64,000 nucleotides of DNA from the NCBI GenBank assembly GCA_035516255.1, contig DATJAL010000045.1:1-64000 (forward strand), given 5' to 3'. The translations under genes were made by a program, and so were the position numbers. Shown here in pieces: positions 27,418 to 39,191 of this stretch. This stretch comes from Chitinivibrionales bacterium (lineage in GTDB: Bacteria > Fibrobacterota > Chitinivibrionia > Chitinivibrionales > FEN-1185). The notes beneath the pieces were generated by a model. The model had not been told where the DNA came from, made no database searches, and worked only from the letters and a program-made list of their open reading frames with translations. Numbering within the stretch: the first letter of the stretch is position 1; every line of letters starts with the position of its first letter.

Positions 27418-28321
27418 AACGCTTCTTTTTCTTTTCTTTTTTAATCCCCTTTTTGTTTTCCGGATAGCCGACAGGAATCACCTTGCGCGTTGTATCCTTT
27501 AGCGTGCTGTCGGCCGTGGAATCCCGGGGCGGGGGAAGGCCGGAAAGCTGGGTGTATCCCGAATCATCGAGCATGTGCCTGCGGTAAAGGTTGTTTGCCA
27601 TCACCACGACCCGCTTCTGGATGAACGCGCTCTTGTCGTTGAGCGGGGAGACCCTGCTCGGCATCGCAAGGACCGCGGCGAGACGGGAAGCCTCGTTCAA
27701 GGTGAGGCGCGAGCACGGCTTTTTAAAATATGCCTGCGAGGCCGCCTCGCACCCGAAAATATTGTCGCCCCACTCGGCATAGTTCAGGTATAGTTCCAGT
27801 ATTCTGTTTTTGTCAAGGTATTTCTCCAGAAGAAGGGTGTAGCCCATCTCCTTCGCCTTGCGCACGAAATTTTTTTCGTGGTCGCAGAAAAGGTTTTTCG
27901 CGAGCTGCTGGGTGATGGTGCTCGCGCCGCGGGCAATGCGGTTCTTGTCCTTGTTGTATTCGAACGCCTCCAGAATCGCCTCGATGTCGAACCCCGGGTG
28001 CGTGTAAAAACCGTCGTCCTCGGCCGCGACCACCGCGTTCTGCAACGACCGCGAAATGGAATCGAGCGGCACGAAACGCTGCAGCAGCGTGTCGGGTTTC
28101 TTCTGGGCCCGGAGCGCGGCGCGGTACCGCTTCATGTATTCGGTCTGCGACGGGTTGTGGTCAACGAGAAATTTCACGTCGCGGAACGGCTTCGAGACCA
28201 GGAAATACCCGTAAACGATGAGGACGGTGCCGGCAAGGGAAAACACCACGGCGTAGGTGAGAAGAAGTGCTTTGATGATGCGCCAAAAAAAATATAAAAT
28301 CTTTGATAAATATTTTACCAT
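27416..28321 (-). CDS. mtgA: Monofunctional peptidoglycan transglycosylase (GT51)
   Basis: 301 residues from ATG 28321; a start at 28360 would add a basic stretch before the membrane anchor and cannot be excluded, as neither has a clear ribosome site. One N-terminal membrane helix (LLLTYAVVFSLAGTVLIVYGY) is followed by the GT51 domain: VVAAEDDGFYTHPGFD (catalytic Glu), RGASTITQQLAKNLF, KEMGYTLLLEKYL...ILELYLN. It polymerises lipid II into glycan strands at the outer face of the inner membrane. The C-terminal ~30 residues are very Lys-rich (KKGIKKEKKKKR). No transpeptidase domain. Confidence 0.9.
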   Translation of the reverse strand: MVKYLSKILYFFWRIIKALLLTYAVVFSLAGTVLIVYGYFLVSKPFRDVKFLVDHNPSQTEYMKRYRAALRAQKKPDTLLQRFVPLDSISRSLQNAVVAAEDDGFYTHPGFDIEAILEAFEYNKDKNRIARGASTITQQLAKNLFCDHEKNFVRKAKEMGYTLLLEKYLDKNRILELYLNYAEWGDNIFGCEAASQAYFKKPCSRLTLNEASRLAAVLAMPSRVSPLNDKSAFIQKRVVVMANNLYRRHMLDDSGYTQLSGLPPPRDSTADSTLKDTTRKVIPVGYPENKKGIKKEKKKKR

Positions 28322-28464
28322 GATGGTATAATGTTTCTTAAGACGGGAAAGAACCCGCATATCCGGCGCGTGATGGAAAAAGCACCTAAAAATAGTACTT
28401 TGCTGTGGTGCCGGAGAGAAATTAGTTGTTCCGAATCGATTGCTTTTGAAAGGGGACAAGGATA

Positions 28465-28929
28465 ATGCAGACCAATACTCACGGCATGATAAGCCTTTTT
28501 CTCATTTTCATGGCCATTGCCGTTGCATTGGGTGCCGTGGTGCTGAAGTCGCCCCTTTTCGCGCTCATCTATCTCGGCATCTGCGCAATATGTTTTCTGA
28601 ACATTGTTTTTTCGTATTGCGCAAAATGCCCGTGCAGGGAAAAAGACTGCAGCCACGGGTTTTTGGGATCGCTCACGAAAATCATGCCCAAACGGAAGGA
28701 AGGCCCGTACACTTTTATTGACATTCTTTCCACGCTCATCTCCATCGGCGCGATTCTGATGATACCACACCTGTGGCTCGTGTACAACATTCCGTCGCTC
28801 ATACTGTTCTGGCTGCTCATCATCGTTGCCGCGCTCGAAATCATTTTTCTCGTGTGCCCGGACTGCGCCAACAAGAATTGCTATTTGTGCCCGGGAAAAA
28901 GCAAATCGGTAAAAAAGTTTTCCGCATAA
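28465..28929 (+). CDS. Cys-rich four-helix membrane protein
   Basis: 154 residues. AAGGATA precedes ATG 28465. Two pairs of membrane helices (~8-48 and ~85-130). Each pair is followed by a Cys cluster: CAKCPCREKDC (after helix 2) and CPDCANKNCYLCPG (after helix 4). The paired clusters face the same side and could bind metal or an Fe-S cluster, or be redox active. I recognise no named family. It precedes the secreted-enzyme run by 31 bp, but the connection may be only positional. Confidence 0.72.
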   Translation: MQTNTHGMISLFLIFMAIAVALGAVVLKSPLFALIYLGICAICFLNIVFSYCAKCPCREKDCSHGFLGSLTKIMPKRKEGPYTFIDILSTLISIGAILMIPHLWLVYNIPSLILFWLLIIVAALEIIFLVCPDCANKNCYLCPGKSKSVKKFSA

Positions 28930-28960
28930 CGGTTTCCGAATTCTCTCCACGCGGTGTGTT

Positions 28961-30124
28961 ATGAAAGAATTCCAGCGTTACTGGTATATCGCATGCTGCG
29001 CCGTATTCTGCATTTTTAATTCCGCCATGGCGCAGAACGAGTGCCAGAACTGGCAGGCCAATCACAGCGACTGGATCTTCTGCGACGATTTCGAGGACAC
29101 CGGCTCCCTGGTGAAACCGGGAAGGTATTTTGAATACGACAGCAATGCCGGTGACTTTGTCCCGAAACCGGGCCTCGGCGTCAACGGCTCGCGCGGCATG
29201 CAGGTGCGGTGGCAGGCGGGCGAGGTGGGCGCGGGGAGCATCAAGCTTTCGTTCGGCAGGAACCCGAACGCCTACATGAATAAACAGAACATACGGCCTA
29301 CCCAGGATTTCAGGGAAATTTATTACCGCATGTACCTCAAGATGCAGACCGGCTGGCAGGGGAGCCCGGCCAAGCTTTCGCGCGCCACGTGCTTTACTTC
29401 CGCGAACGACTGGCGCCAGGCCATGATCGCCCATCTGTGGAGCGACGACAGCGCGCACCTGCTCATCGACCCCGCGAGCTGCGTGAACGCCGCGGGCGTC
29501 GTGCAATGCACCACCTACAACGATTTCAACCACCTTACCTGGCTGGGCAACAAGAGCGGCATTACGCCGCTGTTCGCCACCAGCAACAGCGGCAAATGGT
29601 TCTGCATCGAGGCGCACGTGAAGCTCAACGACCCCGGGGTCGCAAACGGCGTCCAGGAGTTCTGGATCGACGGCAACCTCGAGGCGCGGCGGGAAGGCCT
29701 CAATTTCGTCGGCACCTATTCCGATTACGCAATCAACGCGGTGTTCTTCGAGAACTACTGGAACGCGGGATCGCCGGTGCAGCAGGAGCGGTATTTCGAC
29801 AACATCGTGGTGTCGACGAAGCCGATCGGGTGTTTGCAGGCCGGCGTGATGGTTCCGGAAGGGAAATACGGGACAGCGAATGACAGGAAAATTACTATAA
29901 CGGTATTCCGGAGGAATGGGAAAGACATCCTTGAGATTAGGAACGCCATTGCCGGACGTTACCACATAGTTACATTGACAGGAAGGAGAATTGCCGAAGG
30001 TGAGGTGGCCAGGAATGGTCGCACCACTGTTGATTTATCGGAAATACCGTTTGGGATATATTTTGCAGGTATAAATGCAGTGGACGGGGGATTGGTTGAA
30101 AAACGGCTTGTCGGAGGAAAATAA
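28961..30124 (+). CDS. Secreted jelly-roll protein, polysaccharide-lyase-like, with C-terminal tail
   Basis: 387 residues. Signal peptide (CCAVFCIFNSAMA). The body (~25-290) looks like a concanavalin-type jelly roll of lyase or lectin type: FCDDFEDTG near the start, REIYYRMYLKMQTGW, GKWFCIEAHVKLN, GVQEFWIDGNLEARR, and FFENYW...YFDNIVVSTKPIG at the end. Proteins of this plan include alginate/glucuronan lyases, but no catalytic residues can be assigned. The last ~75 residues are a type-IX-like tail (YHIVTLTGRRIAEGE...VDLSEIPFGIYFAGI). The tail DNA is AT-richer than the body. Confidence 0.72.
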   Translation: MKEFQRYWYIACCAVFCIFNSAMAQNECQNWQANHSDWIFCDDFEDTGSLVKPGRYFEYDSNAGDFVPKPGLGVNGSRGMQVRWQAGEVGAGSIKLSFGRNPNAYMNKQNIRPTQDFREIYYRMYLKMQTGWQGSPAKLSRATCFTSANDWRQAMIAHLWSDDSAHLLIDPASCVNAAGVVQCTTYNDFNHLTWLGNKSGITPLFATSNSGKWFCIEAHVKLNDPGVANGVQEFWIDGNLEARREGLNFVGTYSDYAINAVFFENYWNAGSPVQQERYFDNIVVSTKPIGCLQAGVMVPEGKYGTANDRKITITVFRRNGKDILEIRNAIAGRYHIVTLTGRRIAEGEVARNGRTTVDLSEIPFGIYFAGINAVDGGLVEKRLVGGK

Positions 30125-30157
30125 TCAACAATAGTAAAAGGCCATTGTGAGGAGAGA

Positions 30158-31801
30158 ATGCAGAACCTCGATTATAAATCAGGAAGTCATCCTTTTCCGC
30201 ATCAGCCAATCTTCATCCATTCTGTTTTTTTACTGATAGTTTCTTCATTTACATTTACCATACGCGCCCAAACCACCGCCGTCCCCGTCACCGACTTCCT
30301 CAACTCCATCGGCGTCTGTACCCACATCGGCCAGGGCGTTGACAACGCGGCCCAGAGCGCGACCGCCATGACCTATGCCGGCATCCGCAACCTTCGCGAC
30401 GACGGCAGGAGCAGCCACATTCAGGACTGGATAACGGTGTACGACCAGTCGGGCGTCCGCACCTGCTTGTTGACAGATCAGAATATCACCAGCACCGTGA
30501 CCATGGCAAAGCAGCTCCGCGCCGCCGGCGCGCTCCTTGCGGTGGAGGGCCCCAACGAGCCGAACAACTGGCCGGTCACGTATCAGGGCCAGACATCGTC
30601 GGACACCACGTCGCTGCCGATTGCCAAGTTCCAGAGGGACCTGTATGCGGCTGTCAAGGCCGAGCCGGCGCTCAGCGGCATTCCGGTGTTTCATTCGAGC
30701 GAGGCGGGCGGGAGCGAGCCTGACAACTGCGGCCTGCAATTCCTTACCATCCCGGCCGGCGCGGGCACGCTCATGCCCGACGGAACGGTGTTCGCCGATT
30801 TTGCCAACACCCATAACTATGTTTGCGGAACGCAGAACGCGGACCTCGGTGACAATCAGGCATGGAACGCGGCAGACCCGACGCTCAACGGGCCATGGGA
30901 CGGGCTGTATGTTGAATATGGACACACGTGGTGGGGAGCGGGTTTCAACGGTTACACCAACCAGCAATTACTCACCCTGCCGAGAGTGACCACCGAAACC
31001 GGCTGGACAACAGGCGGCACCGGAAAAAACATCACCGAGGACCAGCAGGGAAGGCTTTTTCTCAATCTCTATCTTTCGCAGTTCAAACGGAACTGGAAAT
31101 ATACCTTCATTTACATGTTGAGAGATGATCCGAATCAAGGTTACTGGGGCCTTTTCCATACCGACTATACCCCGAAACCGTCGGGCACGTATCTGCACAA
31201 TTTTACCGCCATTCTCGCCGACACGGGGACGATTGCAACGCCGGGGCGGCTTGATTATTCCATCCCGTCCCAGCCCGCGACCGTGCATGACCTCCTGATG
31301 CAGAAGCATGACGGCACGTTGGAACTTGCGGTGTGGAGCGAAAAGGCGAGCGGGACCGAGGCGGTCACGGTGAACCTGAACGCTGTTTTCGCAACGGTAA
31401 AGGTATACGATCCCGTGGCCGGCGCTGCGCCGGCTCAAAATCTGTCCAATGCGAACAGCGTGCAGCTTTCCCTGAGCGACCATCCGGTCATCATTGAGAT
31501 TCCGAATCAAGCGGCCGCCGCGCCATTGACCCGCGGGGAAAAGCATGTTGACAATGCGGACTTCACCGTAGATGCTTCCGCAACAAATGCAGTGATCAGA
31601 TATTATACCGGTTCGAGTCAAGGGGTAACCTTTTTTCTCTATGACATGCGGGGACGGCTTGTAAAAACGCTGGCGGACGGAAATCAGGACGCGGGATATC
31701 ATGCGGTTTTTCTTTCCGAACACGGTAAAAACGGTGTTTACTTTTGCCGGATGGAAACCGAAGGGATTTCTGCAGCGCGAAAAATTCAAATTGTCAGATA
31801 A
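30158..31801 (+). CDS. Secreted clan-A-like glycoside hydrolase with C-terminal tail
   Basis: 547 residues; GAGGAGAG precedes ATG 30158 and the product has a signal peptide (FLLIVSSFTFTIRA). The body reads as a TIM barrel: FLNSIGVCTHIGQG at strand 1, VEGPNEPNNW (Asn-Glu, likely acid/base) and VTTETGWTT (likely nucleophile Glu), as in GH5/GH39/GH30-type clan A enzymes. A small beta domain follows (LAVWSEKASGTEAVTVNLN). The C-terminal ~85 residues are a sorting-type tail (FFLYDMRGRLVKTLADG...NGVYFCRMETEG). Substrate unknown, probably a plant or microbial polysaccharide. Confidence 0.78.
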   Translation: MQNLDYKSGSHPFPHQPIFIHSVFLLIVSSFTFTIRAQTTAVPVTDFLNSIGVCTHIGQGVDNAAQSATAMTYAGIRNLRDDGRSSHIQDWITVYDQSGVRTCLLTDQNITSTVTMAKQLRAAGALLAVEGPNEPNNWPVTYQGQTSSDTTSLPIAKFQRDLYAAVKAEPALSGIPVFHSSEAGGSEPDNCGLQFLTIPAGAGTLMPDGTVFADFANTHNYVCGTQNADLGDNQAWNAADPTLNGPWDGLYVEYGHTWWGAGFNGYTNQQLLTLPRVTTETGWTTGGTGKNITEDQQGRLFLNLYLSQFKRNWKYTFIYMLRDDPNQGYWGLFHTDYTPKPSGTYLHNFTAILADTGTIATPGRLDYSIPSQPATVHDLLMQKHDGTLELAVWSEKASGTEAVTVNLNAVFATVKVYDPVAGAAPAQNLSNANSVQLSLSDHPVIIEIPNQAAAAPLTRGEKHVDNADFTVDASATNAVIRYYTGSSQGVTFFLYDMRGRLVKTLADGNQDAGYHAVFLSEHGKNGVYFCRMETEGISAARKIQIVR

Positions 31802-31856
31802 GAAATGATGAATTAATTATTGCTATTGTTTAAAAATATCTGCTCGTTGCTCGTGT

Positions 31857-31968
31857 TGACCTCAACCCCCGGCCCCTTCTCCGGATCGGAGAAGGGGAGA
31901 AGGAAGTCCTCATTTGGAATATCCCTCTCCGATTCGGGGCGTGGCTGCCGAAGGCCGGGGTGAGGTCA
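31857..31968. repeat. MITE-like repeat (family R3), copy 1
   Basis: A 112-bp element with inverted ends: TGACCTCAACCCCCGGCC at the left and GGCCGGGGTGAGGTCA at the right. Internal hairpin CCCCTTCTCCGGATCGGAGA...AGGGG. No coding capacity. Confidence 0.75.
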
Positions 31969-32048
31969 GTTGACAAATAAATCAATAAACCGTATATTCT
32001 CATCTGAAGAATCACGGCGATTTCCCATGCAATTACTGAGAGGATAGC

Positions 32049-34511
32049 ATGAAAAAATCAACGCAGAATTTTATCATCCAATCGTTGATCATTTTCCTTT
32101 TAACCGCATCAACAATCCTTGCCGCCTTTGGATATGACTGGCATCCCCTGCGCATCGGCGCCGGAGGATGGCTCGTGGGCATGGACATAGCGCCCGACGG
32201 CACCAAGGTGGTGCGCGCCGACACCTATGGGGCGTATCTGTGGACCGCTACGCAGTGGCAGCAGCTTGTCACGGCGACCAGCATGCCCGCGGCCGATGTT
32301 GCCGTTGACAACGCGGCAGGCGTTTACGAAATTCGCATCGCGCCGAACAATACAAATCGCTTTTACATGATGTACAACGGAAACGTGTATCGTTCCGACA
32401 ACAGGGGAACGGCCTGGGCCAAAACGGCTTTCGCGCCTGTCACCGGCTGCGACGCGAACGACAACTACCGCATCAACGGACAGAAAATGGCAGTCGATCC
32501 GGCAAATCCCGATGTGGTCTATGTCGGGACCACGCTCAACGGCGTCTGGGTGACTGCAAACGGCGGGTCAAGCTGGGCGCAGGTGAGCACGGTCCCAACC
32601 GGCGGCGCGGGCGGCATCACCGGCATTGCGTTTGACGCCGGTTCTGGAACCACGGGCGGAAAAACCAACATGATTTACCTCTGCAGCTGGGGCAACGGCG
32701 TATACCGTTCAACAGACGCGGGCGGCTCGTTTACAAAAGCAACAGGCGGCCCCACGACGGTGAACAACGCGATTGTCGCAGGCGACGGCATCTACTATGC
32801 TGCGGACGGCACCGCCGCCTGGAAATACGCGTCCGGCGCGTGGACCAATATCAACGCGTCCGGCGGATGGCACAGCATCGCGGTGGATCCTGCAGACCCG
32901 GCGCGCATCGTCGTTGGAAGCGACGGCGGGAACCTCGACCAGTCGCTAGACAGGGGCGCAACTTGGGGCGGCACCATCTGGGGCTCGACCGCGCATCCGC
33001 AAACCCGGGTGGCATCCGACATCCCGTGGCTGGCATGGACGGCGGAAAGCTACATGTCGAACGGCAACATGATCTTCGATCCTTCGGCAACCAACAAGCT
33101 CTTCTTCTCGGAAGGGATCGGCGTCTGGTACACCAACCTTTCGAGAACCCAGACCTGGGACAGCGGCGTGGTGTGGAACTCGCAGAGCGCGGGCATAGAG
33201 CAGCTGGTGGCCAACGAGATCGTTTCGCCGCCGGCCGGCCGCCCGTTGGTTGCCTCGTGGGACAGGCCGGTGTTTTATGTGGCCGACCCCGATTCGTATC
33301 CGTCAAAGCACGGGCCGGACAACCAGAACGCCATCATCGCCGGATGGGCGCTCGACTGGGCGTCGAACGTGCCCTCGTTCATCGCCGGCCTGTTCAACTG
33401 GGGAACCACGGAAAAATCCAGCTACTCGACCGACCACGGACAGACCTGGCACGCCTTTCCTTCGCATCCGGCAAATTTCGGGAACGGCGGCTCCATCGCG
33501 GCGGCTTCGCCGGACAACATCGTATGGGTACCGGAAAACAACATGGTTCCGTATTACACAAAAGACGGCGGAACAACCTGGTCGCTGGTAAACGCGCCCG
33601 GCGCGGCCGCCACCGGAGAGACCGGCTGGGGATTCGCCTATTATCTCAACCGGCACATCGTTGCGGCGGACCGAAAGATCATCGGCACCTTTTACCTGTA
33701 CAACTACCTCAAGGGCCTTTACAAATCGGTTGACAGCGGAAGCACGTGGACGCTCGTCCATGCCGGCGAAATAACCCCGTGGTCAAGCTACAACGCAGAG
33801 CTCAAGACGGTGCCGCTGCACGCAGGACACCTGTTCTTCACCGGCGGCCCCCAGGGCGGAGCGGGATCTTCACATCCGGAAAACGAGCCGTTCATGCGCT
33901 CCACGGACGGCGGCGCGACCTGGACGGCCGTCCCCAATGTTCTTGAAGTGCGATGCTTCGGGTTCGGCGTGGAGGCAGGCTTGAGCGCCTACACGACCAT
34001 TTACATTTGCGGATGGGTGAATAATGTTTACGGTATCTGGCGCTCGGACAGTCTGTTTAGCGCCTGGACGCAGATCGGCGACTGGCCGCTGGGCAGCATC
34101 GACAACATAAAGACCATCAGCGGGGACATGAATGAGTATGGAACGGTGTACGTGGGGTTCTCCGGGTCGGGATATGCGTACGGGAAAATCGCGGCAAGTG
34201 CAGCAGGGCCGAGCAAGAAAAAAATGCCAGTGAGACTTGATGGGATGAATTTGAAAATCAACAGACTGCCGCAACGGGATATTGTGGAAATTTCCTTTTC
34301 GATTGTTACTGATGGACAAGTCGATATTTCAATTTATAACGCTGATGGAAGATTGATCAGACAATTGGTCAATAAAGATTTTCAGGCGGGATCATACTAT
34401 ACAAAATGGAACGGCAGAGGTGAACGTGGAGTTGTATCGGGGGGAATTTATTTTGTGAAGATGAAATCCAGTACGGCGGAACTATCGCAGAAAATTGTTT
34501 TGATGGAATGA
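32049..34511 (+). CDS. Secreted GH74-like beta-propeller xyloglucanase with C-terminal tail
   Basis: 820 residues. GAGAGGATAGC precedes ATG 32049; signal peptide (SLIIFLLTASTILAAFG). The body (~30-720) holds repeated BNR/propeller blades: YRSDNRGTAWAKT, VTANGGSSWAQVS, YRSTDAGGSFTKA, STDHGQTWHAFP, YKSVDSGSTWTLV, RSTDGGATWTAVP, and MAVDPANPDVVYVGT, as in two-propeller GH74 endo-xyloglucanases. The GGWLVGMDIAPDGTKVVRAD start fits GH74, where an early Asp is catalytic. The last ~85 residues are a FlgD-like tail (VDISIYNADGRLIRQLVN...GIYFVKMKS). By eye GC is 37/60 at 33001-33060 but 18/60 in the tail at 34321-34380. Confidence 0.8.
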   Translation: MKKSTQNFIIQSLIIFLLTASTILAAFGYDWHPLRIGAGGWLVGMDIAPDGTKVVRADTYGAYLWTATQWQQLVTATSMPAADVAVDNAAGVYEIRIAPNNTNRFYMMYNGNVYRSDNRGTAWAKTAFAPVTGCDANDNYRINGQKMAVDPANPDVVYVGTTLNGVWVTANGGSSWAQVSTVPTGGAGGITGIAFDAGSGTTGGKTNMIYLCSWGNGVYRSTDAGGSFTKATGGPTTVNNAIVAGDGIYYAADGTAAWKYASGAWTNINASGGWHSIAVDPADPARIVVGSDGGNLDQSLDRGATWGGTIWGSTAHPQTRVASDIPWLAWTAESYMSNGNMIFDPSATNKLFFSEGIGVWYTNLSRTQTWDSGVVWNSQSAGIEQLVANEIVSPPAGRPLVASWDRPVFYVADPDSYPSKHGPDNQNAIIAGWALDWASNVPSFIAGLFNWGTTEKSSYSTDHGQTWHAFPSHPANFGNGGSIAAASPDNIVWVPENNMVPYYTKDGGTTWSLVNAPGAAATGETGWGFAYYLNRHIVAADRKIIGTFYLYNYLKGLYKSVDSGSTWTLVHAGEITPWSSYNAELKTVPLHAGHLFFTGGPQGGAGSSHPENEPFMRSTDGGATWTAVPNVLEVRCFGFGVEAGLSAYTTIYICGWVNNVYGIWRSDSLFSAWTQIGDWPLGSIDNIKTISGDMNEYGTVYVGFSGSGYAYGKIAASAAGPSKKKMPVRLDGMNLKINRLPQRDIVEISFSIVTDGQVDISIYNADGRLIRQLVNKDFQAGSYYTKWNGRGERGVVSGGIYFVKMKSSTAELSQKIVLME

Positions 34512-34532
34512 CTGGCTGATGAGAATTTGTGC

Positions 34533-34594
34533 GTCATTCCCGCGGAAGCGGGAATCCAATCTGGGAATGGATCCCCGATCAGGTCGGGGATGAC
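34533..34594. repeat. REP-like hairpin pair (family R1), copy 3
   Basis: GTCATTCCCGCGGAAGCGGG...AATCCA followed by a second, diverged hairpin GGATCCCCGATCAGGTCGGG...GATGAC. Between the GH74-like gene and the end of atpC. Confidence 0.8.
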
Positions 34595-34678
34595 AAGTCA
34601 ACTGAAACTGCCTTGTAGTAGCCTTCAAAATGTCAGTTTTAAATTATTGAAAAATGAAGAGGGATAAAATGGATTTCG

Positions 34679-35116
34679 TTACTTTTTTTCCTGCACTGCT
34701 TGCGCCCCCGCCGCCTTCTTCGCCACCTTGATCCTCGCCTCGGCCTTCATCACCCTGTATTTTGCAGCCTTGATTTCCGCGAAGCTCTGCGCCTTTTTCA
34801 TTTCCATTTCCGCGCTTTCCATCTCCCTGAGCGCCCGTCCCATGTCGATTTCGTTGCAGCGCTCCGCGGTTTCGGTGATCACCGAAACGTCGTTCTTTCT
34901 CACCTCGAGGAACCCGCCCGAAATCGCCATGCATTCGGTTTTCTTGTCGCGGGTGATGCGGATTTCTCCCGGATCGAGCCGCGACAGCAGGGGAGCGTGG
35001 TCGAACAGGATTCCCAGTTCGCCCTCTGAGCCGGGGAACACCGCAAAGTCCACCTTTTCGGAAAAGACCTTCCGTTCCGGGGTGACGATGTCGAGTTGAA
35101 AGGTTTTGTCAGACAT
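34679..35116 (-). CDS. atpC: ATP synthase F1 subunit epsilon
   Basis: 145 residues. N-terminal beta-sandwich (FQLDIVTPERKVFSEKVDFAVFPGSEGELGILFDHAPLL) and C-terminal helical hairpin (EIDMGRALREMESAEMEMKK) of the epsilon subunit, which links the rotor to F1 and inhibits ATP hydrolysis. Last gene of the operon, separated from atpD by a 130-bp gap that contains a repeat. Confidence 0.95.
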   Translation of the reverse strand: MSDKTFQLDIVTPERKVFSEKVDFAVFPGSEGELGILFDHAPLLSRLDPGEIRITRDKKTECMAISGGFLEVRKNDVSVITETAERCNEIDMGRALREMESAEMEMKKAQSFAEIKAAKYRVMKAEARIKVAKKAAGAQAVQEKK

Positions 35117-35133
35117 TTTTTTTCTATCGTTTG

Positions 35134-35241
35134 CGCCTCACCCTTTTCTCCCCCGGCCCCTCTTCCCCTCTCCCACGAGTGGAGAGGGGAAGAGGGGTGC
35201 CCATGAACGACGTGAATGGGCGGGGTGATGGGGAGAGGCGA
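35134..35241. repeat. MITE-like repeat (family R3), copy 2, inside the atp operon
   Basis: Begins GCCTCACCCTTTTCTCCC and ends GGGTGATGGGGAGAGGC, with a long inner hairpin CCCCTCTCCCACGAGTGGAG...AGGGG. It fills almost the whole gap between atpD and atpC. Confidence 0.7.
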
Positions 35242-35246
35242 GACCT

Positions 35247-37575
<2,329 letters not shown>

Positions 37576-37637
37576 TGATTAATCTCAATTTTCTAATTTG
37601 ATATTTTATTGACGTTTTTTGATATGAATAAACCTCG

Positions 37638-39143
37638 TTACATCCTCTGTTTCTTAAACGTCTCGACCGCCGCAATCAGCGCCTTTCTATTATCCTCGGT
37701 AATTTCCTTTTTCTGCCGAATGCTGTCGAGAATGCCCACATGAACGCGCTCCACGAATTTTGCCAGCTCTTTTTCGAAGCTGCGCATCTGCGCCACCGGG
37801 ATGTCGTCGAGCAGGCCGTAGGATCCGGCGGCGATGATGAGGATCTGGTTCTCAAACGGCATGGGCTCGTGCTCGTCTTGCTTGAGGATCTCCACCATGC
37901 GCTCGCCGCGCGTGATCTGCGCCTTTGCCGATTTGTCAAGGTCTGAGCCGAACTGCGCGAACGCGGCGAGCTCGCGGTATTGCGCGAGGTCGAGGCGCAG
38001 CTTTCCCGCCACCTGGCGCATTGCCTTGAACTGGGCCTTGCCGCCCACGCGCGACACCGAAATTCCCACGTTGATGGCCGGCCGCACGCCGGAGTAGAAC
38101 AGACTGCCTTCCAAATAAATCTGTCCGTCTGTGATGGAGATGACGTTGGTCGGGATGTACGCCGACACGTCGCCCGCCTGCGTCTCGATGATGGGCAGGG
38201 AAGTGAGCGACCCGCCGCCGAGCTTGTCGGAAAGCTTCGCCGACCGTTCCAGGAGGCGCGAGTGGAGGTTGAAGATATCGCCGGGATACGCCTCGCGACC
38301 CGGCGGCCTGCGCAGCAGCAGGGACAATTGACGGTATGCGTATGCGTGTTTGGAAAGGTCGTCGTAAATGACAAGCGCATGGCCGCCCTTGTCGCGGATC
38401 TCCTCGCCGAGCGCGGTGCCCGCATACGGCGCGATGTACTGCAGGGGGGCGGGATCGGACGCCGACGCGGACACGATCACCGAATACGACATGGCGCCCG
38501 CGTCTTCGAGCACCTTGTGCACGCGCGCGATCGACGACTGCTTCTGGCCGATGGCCACGTAGATGCAGATGACGCCCGTGCCCTTCTGGTTGAGGATCGT
38601 GTCGATGGCAACCGCGGTCTTGCCCGTGCCGCGGTCGCCGATGATGAGCTCGCGCTGGCCGCGGCCGATGGGGATCATCGCGTCGATGGCCTTCCAGCCG
38701 GTGAGCAGCGGCTCCTTCACGGGCTGGCGGTCAACCACGCCTTTTGCGCGCTCTTCGAGCAGGCGGAACTTTGTCGCCTTTACCGGCCCCTTGCCGTCGA
38801 GCGGCTGGCCGATGGGGTTGATGATGCGGCCGATGGTCTCGCTGCCCACCGGCACTTCCATGATCCTGCCCGTGCAGCGAACGGTCTCGCCCTCCTTGAT
38901 GGACGTGTCGTCGCCGAAGATCACCACGCCCACGTTGTCGGGCTCGAGGTTGAGCGCCATGCCGTACACGCCGCTGTCGAACTCCACGAGCTCGGCGTAC
39001 ATGCATTTGTCAAGTCCGTAGATGCGCGCGATGCCGTCGCCGACTTGGATCACGGTGCCGGTCGAGACCATTTCGAGCCTCGTCTGGTACGATTCGATCT
39101 GTTTTTGGATGATCCGGGTGATTTCTTCGGGTCTGATGTTCAT
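37638..39143 (-). CDS. atpA: ATP synthase F1 subunit alpha
   Basis: 501 residues. Non-catalytic nucleotide site GDRGTGKTA (~170), signature [12 protein letters not shown] and [20 protein letters not shown] region intact. Forms the hexamer with beta. The 192-bp gap to the upstream atpH is unusually long for this operon and carries an R2 repeat pair. Confidence 0.98.
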   Translation of the reverse strand: MNIRPEEITRIIQKQIESYQTRLEMVSTGTVIQVGDGIARIYGLDKCMYAELVEFDSGVYGMALNLEPDNVGVVIFGDDTSIKEGETVRCTGRIMEVPVGSETIGRIINPIGQPLDGKGPVKATKFRLLEERAKGVVDRQPVKEPLLTGWKAIDAMIPIGRGQRELIIGDRGTGKTAVAIDTILNQKGTGVICIYVAIGQKQSSIARVHKVLEDAGAMSYSVIVSASASDPAPLQYIAPYAGTALGEEIRDKGGHALVIYDDLSKHAYAYRQLSLLLRRPPGREAYPGDIFNLHSRLLERSAKLSDKLGGGSLTSLPIIETQAGDVSAYIPTNVISITDGQIYLEGSLFYSGVRPAINVGISVSRVGGKAQFKAMRQVAGKLRLDLAQYRELAAFAQFGSDLDKSAKAQITRGERMVEILKQDEHEPMPFENQILIIAAGSYGLLDDIPVAQMRSFEKELAKFVERVHVGILDSIRQKKEITEDNRKALIAAVETFKKQRM

Positions 39144-39191
39144 GGTGCTCTCTCTCTGTTTATGGCCTAACCTGACAATTCAAGAATACCC

